DNA from: Bdellovibrio sp. SKB1291214
GTDB taxonomy: Bacteria > Bdellovibrionota > Bdellovibrionia > Bdellovibrionales > Bdellovibrionaceae
Direction of reading: 5' to 3'
NCBI RefSeq assembly: GCF_002209355.2
Contig: NZ_CP106855.1
Location: forward strand, 1,116,001-1,180,000
Length of the DNA: 64,000 bases
This document shows, piece after piece, positions 17,102 to 24,065 of this stretch. The translations under genes were made by a program, and so were the position numbers. Position 1 is the first letter of the stretch; each line of letters begins with the position of its first letter. The notes below the pieces were generated by a model that was not told the DNA's origin, did no database searches, and worked only from the letters and a program-made list of their open reading frames with translations.

Positions 17102-17539
17102 CTAGGCCTCTTCGTCCAGATATTGATCGTGGATTTTAGATTTATAGCCACCGATAGCTTTTTTATTACGACGAACATCTTGCAATTCACGGATGATGGA
17201 GTTTTTTGCCATTTCGATGCAAGCCAACACTTGGATGTCTTGTTCGATGATGCGAGCCACGTATTCATCTTTAATTGTTAGAGATTCCTTAATCTGCTTG
17301 CGATCAGCCTGTGTCATAACAGCTTCAGGACTCATTTCGTTGTGAGCTTTGTCGATTTGCGAGTCTACATACTTAAGAACATCCAGAATTTTCTCACGCG
17401 TAGTATAAAAGCTCTGCAAGTTGTCGAACTGACCTTGAGCGAAATTTACTAGCTCTACTTCATTCAATGAATAGAACTTCTCAAGGTAATGATTTTTCTC
17501 GTTCAACAGGCTGATGATTCTGGTCACGTTACCCTCCAT
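17102..17539 (-). CDS. FlgN/FliT-like flagellar export chaperone candidate
   Basis: A 145-residue, all-helical cytoplasmic protein (RIISLLNEKNHYLEKFYSL, then QFDNLQSFYTTREKILDVL). Helical proteins of this length directly after fliD-fliS usually are FliT, the FliD chaperone, or FlgN, the hook-filament junction chaperone. The pattern of repeated L, E and K with a C-terminal amphipathic helix fits either. The gene begins four bases after the fliS stop, so fliD-fliS-this gene is one operon. Sequence likeness is too low to choose between the two names. Confidence 0.7.
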   Translation of the reverse strand: MEGNVTRIISLLNEKNHYLEKFYSLNEVELVNFAQGQFDNLQSFYTTREKILDVLKYVDSQIDKAHNEMSPEAVMTQADRKQIKESLTIKDEYVARIIEQDIQVLACIEMAKNSIIRELQDVRRNKKAIGGYKSKIHDQYLDEEA

Positions 17540-17543
17540 GGTA

Positions 17544-17945
17544 TTAACCCGCTTTCTTTCCGTCGTCTGATTCTTTTTTAATTTTTTCTACAGCTTGTAC
17601 CCAGCCATCATACAAAGTATTCAACAACTTCAAATTTGCATGAAGTGGTGCCGCGTCTCCGCTGATGTTTGCTTTGGTATATTGTTCCATCATGAACATA
17701 TAAAGTTGTTCCAGCTGATTTGCGATATCGCCGCCCACTTTATGATCAAGGGTATTGTTCAATTCCATGATGATATCGAACGCTCTGCCAATGTTTTGGC
17801 CGCGATCCGCGATCTTTTTTTCTTCGATGGCTTTAATGGCAAGTTTCGTGAACTTGATCGCACCTTCATAGAGCATCAATAGGATTTTTTCCTTGCTGGC
17901 ACTTTGCACCGAAGTCTGTTTGTATTTCTGATACGCGTTCTTCAT
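17544..17945 (-). CDS. fliS: Flagellar secretion chaperone FliS
   Basis: A 133-134-residue helical chaperone that holds flagellin unpolymerised before export. Diagnostic pieces: AYQKYKQTSVQSASKEKILLML near the start (the Y...T...S..LI-ML-Y pattern), then LYEGAIKFTKLAI, and NTLDHKVGGDIANQLEQLY with VKMF-like YMFMMEQ. Two ATGs lie back to back at 17948 and 17945. GAGG is two bases from the first but five from the second, so 17945 is chosen. It follows fliD by about 50 bases. Confidence 0.95.
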   Translation of the reverse strand: MKNAYQKYKQTSVQSASKEKILLMLYEGAIKFTKLAIKAIEEKKIADRGQNIGRAFDIIMELNNTLDHKVGGDIANQLEQLYMFMMEQYTKANISGDAAPLHANLKLLNTLYDGWVQAVEKIKKESDDGKKAG

Positions 17946-17998
17946 CATTTCCTCTTTTTAGTTCCTAATCCGTTCTGAGTTCCAATTTACTGTTTAAA

Positions 17999-19369
17999 CT
18001 AACCGCCACCTTGGCGGGCCATCGCTGCAAACTTAGCTTGCTGAGCTTGCATCTCTGACATTTTTTGCTCGAGGTTGGCGAACTTCTGACGAAGTCCATC
18101 TTCCTTTTTCTCGAGCTGTCGCTCTTTGTTGTCGATACGCTGATCAATTTGTTTGATCTGCGACTCAAGACCTCTCTTACGGTTGGCGATACCGCCGTAC
18201 TCCCCATTTGTTAAACTGGAGACCGTCTGTCTAATCACCGACACAAAACCTGTTTTAAATCCGTCACCACGGAAAAAGGCAGCGACCCCCACTGGATTTG
18301 AATTGAGGACTTTATTAAATTTGTCCTGATTCAACTCCAATGTTCCGTTTCGATTAAAAGTAATACCTAACTCATTAATATGTCTGACTGGAGACTCAAC
18401 TCCAGACACTGGGTTTAGGATCGCACTTCTTAACGAACTTTCGATCGTTCTTAAAAGTCCGTCACCACCCAACGGTCCTAACTTTGGATTACCACCTTTA
18501 TCGCCCTGCAATTGATGTTGCTTTTGGATAAATCCCAAAGCGCCATTGTAGGCATCAACAAAGCTCTTCACTTTGCCACTGATAGCTTCCAAGTTTTCTT
18601 TAACCGACATATTGATCGTTTTACCCGGAGCTGCCGATTTTAAATCCAGAACTACGCCTGGAATCAGATCTTTCGCTTTGTTATCCGGTAACTCGATCTC
18701 AAAACCGTCAACTTTCACTTTCGCATTCTTAGAGGCACGGGACTGTTCAAAGTACATGTCCTGATCGCCATCCAAGAGATAGATTTTTGGAAACGTAACT
18801 TGGTTGTCATCACCAGTCGCCATCCCAGAAATCAAAAGTTTGAAAGGATTATCTTTATCCTTACGGTCCTCAAGAACCTGTGCTTTCAGGCCCACATCAG
18901 CATTATTAATTTGCTTAGCTACACCTTCGAGAGTCGAATTCTTACCCGTGATGTAAACTTCTTTAGTGCCCTCAGCCGTTTCAAACTTAATATACCCAGT
19001 ACCAATTTGTGTTTCGTTCTTATCAGGGAATCCGTTAGAGATTGCTGCTGGCTTTTCTGCAAGCTGCACAACTTCTATCGAGTACTCCCCGGGCACTGCA
19101 GAGTTTGGATCAAGCTGACCATCAACAACTGCGGTGTCACTCGATGTAAACTTTTTATCTGCAAAACCGCGAACGTTCGTAAGCTCGCCCAAGTTTTTCG
19201 TGATATCCATCACCTTGGTTTCAAGCTCTTTAACAAGCTTGAGCTTTTCGTCCTTCTCGGTCTTCTTAGTCTCCATCTGCTTCACAGGAATACGCTCAGC
19301 ATCCATCAGCTGATCGACGATATTTGGTGGTAGCCCAGAGGCCATGCCTGTAATTCGTATTCCTGCCAT
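17999..19369 (-). CDS. fliD: Flagellar cap (hook-associated protein 2) FliD
   Basis: A 456-residue filament cap protein. It starts MAGIRITGMASGLPPNIVDQL, the typical FliD opening GLASGLDTxxIVxxLM. The middle carries the FliD N-domain (VDGQLDPNSAVPGEYSIEV) and C-domain (FVDAYNGALGFI, GITFNRNGTLELNQDKF). The last 80 residues form the coiled coil that inserts in the filament (ESQIKQIDQRIDNKERQL), ending in a Q/A/M-rich stretch. FliD sits at the filament tip and folds flagellin arriving through the channel. No good SD precedes the ATG. A TATAAT hexamer lies about 90 bases upstream but lacks a convincing -35. Confidence 0.95.
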   Translation of the reverse strand: MAGIRITGMASGLPPNIVDQLMDAERIPVKQMETKKTEKDEKLKLVKELETKVMDITKNLGELTNVRGFADKKFTSSDTAVVDGQLDPNSAVPGEYSIEVVQLAEKPAAISNGFPDKNETQIGTGYIKFETAEGTKEVYITGKNSTLEGVAKQINNADVGLKAQVLEDRKDKDNPFKLLISGMATGDDNQVTFPKIYLLDGDQDMYFEQSRASKNAKVKVDGFEIELPDNKAKDLIPGVVLDLKSAAPGKTINMSVKENLEAISGKVKSFVDAYNGALGFIQKQHQLQGDKGGNPKLGPLGGDGLLRTIESSLRSAILNPVSGVESPVRHINELGITFNRNGTLELNQDKFNKVLNSNPVGVAAFFRGDGFKTGFVSVIRQTVSSLTNGEYGGIANRKRGLESQIKQIDQRIDNKERQLEKKEDGLRQKFANLEQKMSEMQAQQAKFAAMARQGGG

Positions 19370-19578
19370 GAAACAATCGTCTCAAATTCATACAGCGAAC
19401 GTGAGTCAATTAAATGTCCGTCGAAAGGGCCAGCAGGCAGGGATTTGCGCTTCTTATGCATTATACGCAGGATAAATTTTGACATCCCCCTCTAGAGCTA
19501 GACTAGAAGCTGGGAATCAAATGCTATTAGGTTTGAAAATTATGAAGAGATCGCAAAGTCGATCACTGAGATGTCTAG

Positions 19579-19950
19579 TTAGGCGGACCGTTTTAGAAGT
19601 TGTCCCCTCGGAGAATCATCACTTGGAAGAGTCCACAATTCAGATTCAGGAATTTTACGAATTAGAGTTCCCAAATTATCTCGAACCATCACAAAATTCT
19701 CCCCACCAATATCTTCAAGTTCCACCGTCCACCGGTGTTCTTTGAATGCGGGAAGCTTGCGGAGATGTTCCATCGAGGCTTCCAATTGTTCTGGGGTCAT
19801 CGGCGGCTTCTGATCTTGTTGCTGTTGATACGCTTCTTGACCGTTACCGTCTCTGTCGTGTGCTGAATCGGATTGAATCGCCCGGCCTGTTCGGTCTATC
19901 GACTTTACATCGCTCGGTTGAATGTTCGGAATCAATCCTTTGATATTCAT
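19579..19950 (-). CDS. FlaG-like flagellar protein
   Basis: A 123-residue protein placed between fliD and the flagellin, the usual site for flaG. The first 55 residues are polar and Q-rich. The C-terminal half NFVMVRDNLGTLIRKIPESEL resembles the FlaG core, where a strand V.V.D..TGEVIRQIP..E is standard. FlaG affects filament length in other bacteria. A FliA promoter lies directly upstream with its predicted start at about base 19951, one base before the ATG, and there is no Shine-Dalgarno sequence, so the message is likely leaderless. The FlaG match is by pattern and position. Confidence 0.7.
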   Translation of the reverse strand: MNIKGLIPNIQPSDVKSIDRTGRAIQSDSAHDRDGNGQEAYQQQQDQKPPMTPEQLEASMEHLRKLPAFKEHRWTVELEDIGGENFVMVRDNLGTLIRKIPESELWTLPSDDSPRGQLLKRSA

Positions 19951-19957
19951 GAGTAAC

Positions 19958-19984
19958 TTATCGGTATTTCTGGATCAAACTTAA
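19958..19984 (-). promoter_or_regulatory. FliA (sigma-28) promoter of the FlaG-like gene
   Basis: On the minus strand TTAAGTTT, an 11-base spacer and ACCGATAA match the TAAAGTTT-N11-GCCGATAA consensus at 14 of 16 positions. The -10 element ends eight bases before the ATG. Confidence 0.75.
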
Positions 19985-19990
19985 ACAGCT

Positions 19991-20010
19991 GGACTTAAGT
20001 ATTTAAGTCC
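19991..20010. repeat. Inverted repeat next to the FlaG-like gene promoter
   Basis: GGACTTAA, four bases, TTAAGTCC: a perfect eight-base inverted repeat six bases upstream of the -35 of the FliA promoter, and downstream of the flagellin terminator. Possible operator. Confidence 0.45.
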
Positions 20011-20022
20011 CCTCTTTAAGTA

Positions 20023-20093
20023 CCCCAGGAAAAACTTTTTAATTTTTTTCCTGGGTAGGTTGGTACCGGGAGAGCACGGAGGCGCTCTCCCAG
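20023..20093 (-). terminator. Double hairpin terminator after flagellin 1
   Basis: On the minus strand a GC-rich hairpin (GGGAGAGC at 20068-20075 with GCTCTCCC at 20084-20091) is followed by a second stem, CCCAGGAAAAA with TTTTTCCTGGG. Tandem structures of this kind are common after highly expressed genes such as flagellins. Confidence 0.7.
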
Positions 20094-20107
20094 GCAAACT
20101 TTATTTA

Positions 20108-20941
20108 TTAACCAATAAGTTTCATCGCTACGCCGGCCATTTGATTCGCTTGAGAAAGAACGCTTGTGTTAGCTTGTAACAACACTTGGTTCTTCGCTTG
20201 GTCAGCAGTTACTGAAGCGATATCTGTATCACGGATACGAGAGTTCGCTGCAGAGATGTTCTCATGTTGGACACCCAAGTTGTCGACTGTAGAAGTCAGA
20301 CGATTTTGAAGGGCACCAAGATTTGCGCGATAACCATTCACTTTAGTTTGAGCAGCGTCGATTTTCTCTAGAGCTTCTTGAGCACCAGTTTTAGAAGAGA
20401 AATCGAAACCATCGATACCTAGTGAAGCTGTCGTTGCGTCTGTTTCACCTGCATTGAAGGAGATACGGTCCGCAAAGTCATCATTACCGATACCTACTTG
20501 GAAGTCATACTTGTCGCCAGAACCATCAAGTAGTTTTGTAGTACCAAATTTAGTAGATTGAGTGATACGTTGAGACTCAGCTTTCAATTGTTGAACCTCT
20601 TTATCAAGGAAGCCACGCTCAGTATCACCGATAGTATCTGAAGAAGCTTGGATACCCAACTCACGCATACGAGTTAAGATATTTGAAACTTCGGACAAAC
20701 CACCCTCAGCAGTTTGAACCATTGAGATACCGTCATTCGCATTTCGTTGTGCTTGGCTGTAAGATCTGATTTGCGACTTCATACCTTCAGAGATTGCCAA
20801 GCCGGCAGCATCGTCTGCAGCTTTGTTGATGCGCGATCCAGAAGCCAATTGCTCCATAGATTTACCGATAACGCGTTGAGAACCTTGTAGAGTTCTTTGT
20901 GCATTTACCGCTGCGATATTAGTTGAAATTCTCATTCCCAT
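20108..20941 (-). CDS. fliC: Flagellin
   Basis: A 277-residue filament subunit. The N-terminal D0/D1 part (MGMRISTNIAAVNAQRTL, ASGSRINKAADDAAGLAIS) and C-terminal D1/D0 part (ENISAANSRIRDTDIASV, QANQMAGVAMKLIG) are intact. The central variable region is very short, as in other small flagellins, so a thin filament surface is expected. The frame is open up to 21112, but the FliA promoter begins transcription near 21108, so the ATG at 21112 is not on the message. The ATG at 20941, preceded by GGGGGT, is the start. Its exported N-terminus is recognised by FliS and the type III export gate. A paralogue lies 1.8 kb upstream across a transposase gene. Confidence 0.96.
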   Translation of the reverse strand: MGMRISTNIAAVNAQRTLQGSQRVIGKSMEQLASGSRINKAADDAAGLAISEGMKSQIRSYSQAQRNANDGISMVQTAEGGLSEVSNILTRMRELGIQASSDTIGDTERGFLDKEVQQLKAESQRITQSTKFGTTKLLDGSGDKYDFQVGIGNDDFADRISFNAGETDATTASLGIDGFDFSSKTGAQEALEKIDAAQTKVNGYRANLGALQNRLTSTVDNLGVQHENISAANSRIRDTDIASVTADQAKNQVLLQANTSVLSQANQMAGVAMKLIG

Positions 20942-21114
20942 TTGGGACCCCCATAAATTTTTGGCCGCCTTATACCTACTTAGGCTGACCGGTTTAACAC
21001 GTCGGGACTCTACGTTGGTCTTGGCACTCTGCAATCGAGTATTCGTCAGGCAGTCACACCCTTCGAAGCTCTCAAGTACTTTCGACTTCGGTATCGTCGT
21101 TGCTTCTGACATAC

Positions 21115-21141
21115 CTTTCGGCGAGGTCTGGAAAGGCTTTA
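21115..21141 (-). promoter_or_regulatory. FliA (sigma-28) promoter of flagellin 1
   Basis: On the minus strand TAAAGCCT, an 11-base spacer (with CAGACC) and GCCGAAAG match the sigma-28 consensus at 12 of 16 positions with exact spacing. It gives a leader of about 167 bases before the flagellin start. Confidence 0.65.
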
Positions 21142-21182
21142 GTCGCGTCCTGCAAAACTAGACCATCATCCAGCCGCAACTA

Positions 21183-21235
21183 GACCTTCGTATTGAAAAC
21201 CAGCCCTTCCTCGCGTTTTTTTCAATACGAAGGTC
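21183..21235. repeat. 17-base perfect inverted repeat upstream of flagellin 1
   Basis: GACCTTCGTATTGAAAA and its exact complement TTTTCAATACGAAGGTC are separated by 19 bases, about 45 bases upstream of the FliA promoter. Both arms contain the ACCTT stretch also found in the spacers of the flagellin 2 promoters. It may be a binding site array, or the terminator of a transcript arriving from upstream. Confidence 0.65.
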
Positions 21236-21516
21236 CAGCAAAAATCTAGATCGCACATTAGTCCAACAGACCTTGGGGCCGGAAAATGATCCCAAGATTT
21301 AAGATATAGAAGCCTGAAGCACTTCAAGACGTATGGTCTGCACTATGAAAAGACAAAAAATCAAACTCCCGACAAAAGCACCATCGTTCTCACTCTTTCC
21401 GAGAGGAGAAAACCCACGAATTCAGACGACACGCCACATGCCACACGCGCACGGCGCTCTGCCTTCTGAGTTCAACGCCGCATTTTTGTTCCGGGAAAGA
21501 TAGCGGCGTGCGGCGC
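21236..21516. other. Intergenic stretch before the REP-like elements
   Basis: I see no gene here. It contains GCTCTGCCTT at 21456-21465, whose exact inverse AAGGCAGAGC lies at 21546-21555, and ACGCCGC/GCGGCGT nested inside, so a large cruciform or long hairpin brackets the first REP-like copy. Confidence 0.4.
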
Positions 21517-21541
21517 CCCCGTGAAAAGGGGTATCGGTCAT
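21517..21541 (+). repeat. REP-like hairpin, copy 1 (forward)
   Basis: CCCC, a short loop, GGGG and then the tail TATCGGTCAT. The same G-run plus TATCGGTCAT unit recurs three more times around the transposase gene, all pointing toward it. Confidence 0.75.
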
Positions 21542-21677
21542 GCCTAAGGCAGAGCAACTTTCTCATTCGTATCGAGTGCTTGTTCTGGCTCGACTCCGCC
21601 AATCGGATCACCAATCCAATCACGCCCCATAAATTCGTCTTCCCGCTGGGACGGCAATTGCATTTCAGGGAACTAAA

Positions 21678-21704
21678 CCTTCGGGGGAAGGGGGTATCGG
21701 TCAT
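21678..21704 (+). repeat. REP-like hairpin, copy 2 (forward)
   Basis: CCTTCGGGGGAAGG hairpin followed by GGGTATCGGTCAT, ending 20 bases before the transposase start codon. Same orientation as copy 1. Confidence 0.75.
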
Positions 21705-21724
21705 CGATCCCTGTGAAAGGATGC

Positions 21725-22279
21725 ATGCAACAACAATCATTTCTATCTTTAAAAACAAATTGGAAACATCGCTACTGCCACGGAGGTAGCCTGAGGAAAT
21801 CTGCTAAAGGCAGATCCGCGCGTCCCTTATCAACAAAGGATCCGATTCACTTAGTATTAAAGATAAATAAATCAAAGCTGAAAGGCGGCCTTCGAAATCC
21901 CTATGCATTCCGTCTGATGAATATAGTTATCAAAAGATACGCGTTGAAGTTCTTTGTGAAGGTAGAACAGCACTCAATCCAAAATGACCACGTACATCTA
22001 TTAATTCGCGGAACTCGCAGATCAAAAATCCAAAGTTTCTTAAGAGTGGTCCCAGGTCAATTCGCCCAAAACCTGACCGATACCCTCAAGAACAAAGAAG
22101 CAAAAGAAAAAATCTGGAAATACCGTCCGTTCACCCGAGTCATCAAAGGCTTCAAACCCTATCAAATAGTAAGAGACTACATCCAGTTGAACGAATGCGA
22201 AGCAAACGGCCGACCCTATTTAAAGACACGTCTGAGAGGATTAAGTCAGGAACAACTCCGAGAACTCTGGGAGTATTGA
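21725..22279 (+). CDS. REP-associated tyrosine transposase (RAYT, Y1/IS200-like HUH enzyme)
   Basis: A 184-residue single-strand DNA nuclease of the Y1 family. The metal-binding HUH motif is H89-V-H91 in QNDHVHLLIRG, and the likely catalytic tyrosine is Y152 in RDYIQLNECEANG. The N-terminal lead (CHGGSLRKSAKGRSARPLS, then HLVLKI) is typical for RAYTs. Such enzymes cut and join at REP hairpins, and two REP-like copies lie on each side in inverted orientation. The frame is intact with no stops. AAAGGA lies four bases ahead of the ATG at 21725. It interrupts an otherwise continuous flagellar block and is the only rightward gene there, so it probably arrived after the flagellin duplication. Confidence 0.88.
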   Translation: MQQQSFLSLKTNWKHRYCHGGSLRKSAKGRSARPLSTKDPIHLVLKINKSKLKGGLRNPYAFRLMNIVIKRYALKFFVKVEQHSIQNDHVHLLIRGTRRSKIQSFLRVVPGQFAQNLTDTLKNKEAKEKIWKYRPFTRVIKGFKPYQIVRDYIQLNECEANGRPYLKTRLRGLSQEQLRELWEY

Positions 22280-22298
22280 AATCAATCACCGCCGCCCA

Positions 22299-22321
22299 AT
22301 GACCGATACCCCTTTTTTGGG
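22299..22321 (-). repeat. REP-like hairpin, copy 3 (reverse)
   Basis: On the minus strand CCC, a six-A loop, GGGG and TATCGGTCAT. It begins 20 bases after the transposase stop codon, a mirror of copy 2 at the other end. Confidence 0.75.
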
Positions 22322-22412
22322 AAGGACCACGCGGAATAAATAATCAAATAATTAGATAGATCGGATTGAGAGAAAGTGAGTGAGTGAGGGGAACGGCGCA
22401 AGCCAACAACAC

Positions 22413-22437
22413 ATGACCGATACCCTCTCGCGATGGG
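22413..22437 (-). repeat. REP-like hairpin, copy 4 (reverse)
   Basis: On the minus strand CCCATCGCGAGAGGG followed by TATCGGTCAT. Same orientation as copy 3, so the four copies form two inverted pairs around the transposase. Confidence 0.75.
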
Positions 22438-22486
22438 ACTTTGAGAAAAGGAAGTGAGCAGAGGCGAATCAAAAGGGCCCGAGTGC

Positions 22487-22570
22487 AAGGCGGAGGTGGC
22501 GAGCTGCCACGTAGGCGTACTCTAAGTACGCCGGAGAGCAAGCTCGGCGCCGACAACGCAGCAATCGGGT
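22487..22570 (+). repeat. Dispersed palindromic repeat unit, first member
   Basis: AAGGCGGAGGTGGCG, then palindromes GTGGCgagctGCCAC and GGCGTACTctaAGTACGCC, then GCCGACAACGCAGCAATCG. The first 15 bases recur exactly on the opposite strand at 43199-43213, also beside a palindrome. From memory, many proteobacterial genomes carry repeats with a GTACGCC-type palindrome and a GACAACGCAG tail. This is not verified here. Confidence 0.6.
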
Positions 22571-22610
22571 ACTTTTCATTCGCCCGTCGTGTTTAGCAAA
22601 AGACGAAACG

Positions 22611-22650
22611 AAAAATCCCACAAGGACCCCGTCGAGGGCCCTTGTGGGTG
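22611..22650 (-). terminator. Rho-independent terminator of flagellin 2
   Basis: On the minus strand CCCACAAGG...CCTTGTGGG with a GC-rich inner stem, then ATTTTTCGTTT. It lies about 115 bases past the flagellin 2 stop and before the REP/transposase unit. Confidence 0.85.
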
Positions 22651-22763
22651 GGCTGTAATGAAGTAGTTTTTGTGGGCGACTACTCCAGAGGGAGATTTAT
22701 CCCGGAGTCCCCCTCGCAACTTGAAGGAACAAAATTAATCTAAAACGAGGTTCTACTTACCTA

Positions 22764-23591
22764 TTAGCCAACTAGTTTCATCGCAACGTTTGGCAACTGG
22801 TTGGCTTGCGCCAGAACCGATACCGCCGTATTTTGCAGAATGTTGGCAGAAGCCATTTCTGAAGTCTCCTTAGCGATATCTGTGTCACGGATACGAGAGT
22901 TCGCAGCAGACAAATTCTCGTAAGAAATGTCTAAGTTACTCACTGTGGATTCCAGTCGTGATTGGGTCGCACCGAAGCCGGCGCGCATTTCACTGACTTT
23001 TACGAGCGCTTTATCGATACTTTCTAACGAAGAGCGCGCTCCACCTTTATCTTCCATATCAATACCATCGATACCGAGATTACCCGCGGAGGCATCCGCA
23101 TCGAAGGTTACTTTAATCATATTATCATCACCGGCATTTTGACCGACTTGGAACTCTAGCTCACCGCCAGATCCATCGAGAAGTTTTCGATTACCAAACG
23201 TTGTCGTTTTGGCAATACGATCGGCCTCTTGCAGCAGTTGTTGGGTCTCTTTGTTTAGGAATCCGCGTTCTGTTTCACCGATAGTATCTGATGAAGCTTG
23301 TACACCAAGCTCGCGAAGACGGATTAGGATATTGGAGATCTCATTCAGACCACCCTCACCCACTTGCGCAAAGGAAATGGCGTTGTTCGCGTTGTTTCTC
23401 GCGGCAGCAATACCTTTTAATTGTCCTTTGAAGTTTTCTGAGATCGCCAGACCAGCGGCGTCGTCAGCAGCATTTACGATACGGGAACCTGAAGCAAGAG
23501 CCTGAGCGGCGTGCTCAGTTCTTTTTTGTTGCGTGGACAATACACGCTGAGCAGCGATAGACGCTGTATTTGTCGCAATTCTTAAGCCCAT
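22764..23591 (-). CDS. fliC: Flagellin, second paralogue
   Basis: A 275-residue flagellin. It keeps the polymerising ends (MGLRIATNTASIAAQRVL, ASGSRIVNAADDAAGLAIS at the front; ENLSAANSRIRDTDIAKE, LAQANQLPNVAMKLVG at the back) and has a short middle. It is close to flagellin 1 in length and core, but the C-terminal helix has LPN where flagellin 1 has MAG, and the surface region differs, so the two subunits likely occupy different parts of the filament. GAGGAGG lies six bases ahead of the ATG at 23591. Two FliA-type promoters lie 280 and 385 bases upstream, leaving a long leader with alternative hairpins. Confidence 0.96.
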   Translation of the reverse strand: MGLRIATNTASIAAQRVLSTQQKRTEHAAQALASGSRIVNAADDAAGLAISENFKGQLKGIAAARNNANNAISFAQVGEGGLNEISNILIRLRELGVQASSDTIGETERGFLNKETQQLLQEADRIAKTTTFGNRKLLDGSGGELEFQVGQNAGDDNMIKVTFDADASAGNLGIDGIDMEDKGGARSSLESIDKALVKVSEMRAGFGATQSRLESTVSNLDISYENLSAANSRIRDTDIAKETSEMASANILQNTAVSVLAQANQLPNVAMKLVG

Positions 23592-23775
23592 TACATTCCT
23601 CCTCGGGATATGTTTGGATCTTAGGACGCTGTTTTGTTTTGGATAAAAAGATTGCACTGTGGTCGCACCACTTACCTGCAGAACACCTTTGAACCCGACA
23701 ACGTACTATGATCGATTTTTTGTTTCGTTCAAAAAACTCTTAAATTTTTAAATACAAATATTTTGGTTGGAGCAG

Positions 23776-23829
23776 GTCTCCCGCAGCATGGGTGACTGAC
23801 CATGTTTGCAGGAGACTTTGTCCGGGAGA
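23776..23829 (-). promoter_or_regulatory. Structured leader of flagellin 2 with alternative hairpins
   Basis: In the leader RNA the segment CGGGAGAC (bases 23783-23776) can pair either with TCTCCCG (23829-23823) or with GTCTCC (23816-23811), not both. An inner CATGG/CCATG stem supports the second form. Such exclusive pairing is what attenuators and riboswitches use. No known riboswitch consensus fits. Confidence 0.4.
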
Positions 23830-23877
23830 TCTTTTTTGAGGAGAGGTCCGCGGAAGCCCTAACGTGTTACGAATAAC

Positions 23878-23904
23878 TTATCGACAAAGGTCTAGGAAAC
23901 TTTA
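23878..23904 (-). promoter_or_regulatory. FliA (sigma-28) promoter of flagellin 2, with overlapping palindrome
   Basis: On the minus strand TAAAGTTT, CCTAGACCTTT (11 bases) and GTCGATAA match the sigma-28 consensus at 15 of 16 positions. The 14-base perfect palindrome TAGACCTAGGTCTA runs into the -35 element from upstream, where a bound protein would block or help the polymerase. Confidence 0.85.
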
Positions 23905-23975
23905 GACCTAGGTCTAGGAATTTTTGCGGGAACAGGCAAAGTGCCTGATTTTATTGATTATTGAGTAATAACTTT

Positions 23976-24002
23976 TTTTCGACAAAGGTCCAGGAAGCAC
24001 TA
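23976..24002 (-). promoter_or_regulatory. Second, weaker FliA-type promoter upstream of flagellin 2
   Basis: A diverged copy of the main promoter: TAGTGCTT, CCTGGACCTTT, GTCGAAAA, with the same spacing and the same ACCTTTGTCGA centre, preceded by a partial copy of the palindrome (CCTAGGTCTA). A duplication about 98 bases apart. Confidence 0.55.
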
Positions 24003-24065
24003 GACCTAGGTAGGTAAAGCTGAACAATTTCAACGCTTATGTTACAGAAAATGAGGGGATTTTAT

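Noticed and set aside
19455-19495. Sigma-70 promoter of fliD
   Set aside because: TATAAT is perfect, but no -35 hexamer lies 16-18 bases upstream.
20942-21112. Longer flagellin start at 21112
   Set aside because: That ATG lies upstream of the predicted FliA transcript start, and the 57 added residues are unlike any flagellin N-terminus.
23930-23960. Possible c-di-GMP riboswitch (AACAGGCAAAGTGCC)
   Set aside because: The stretch resembles part of the GEMM consensus but lacks the second stem and the conserved tetraloop region.
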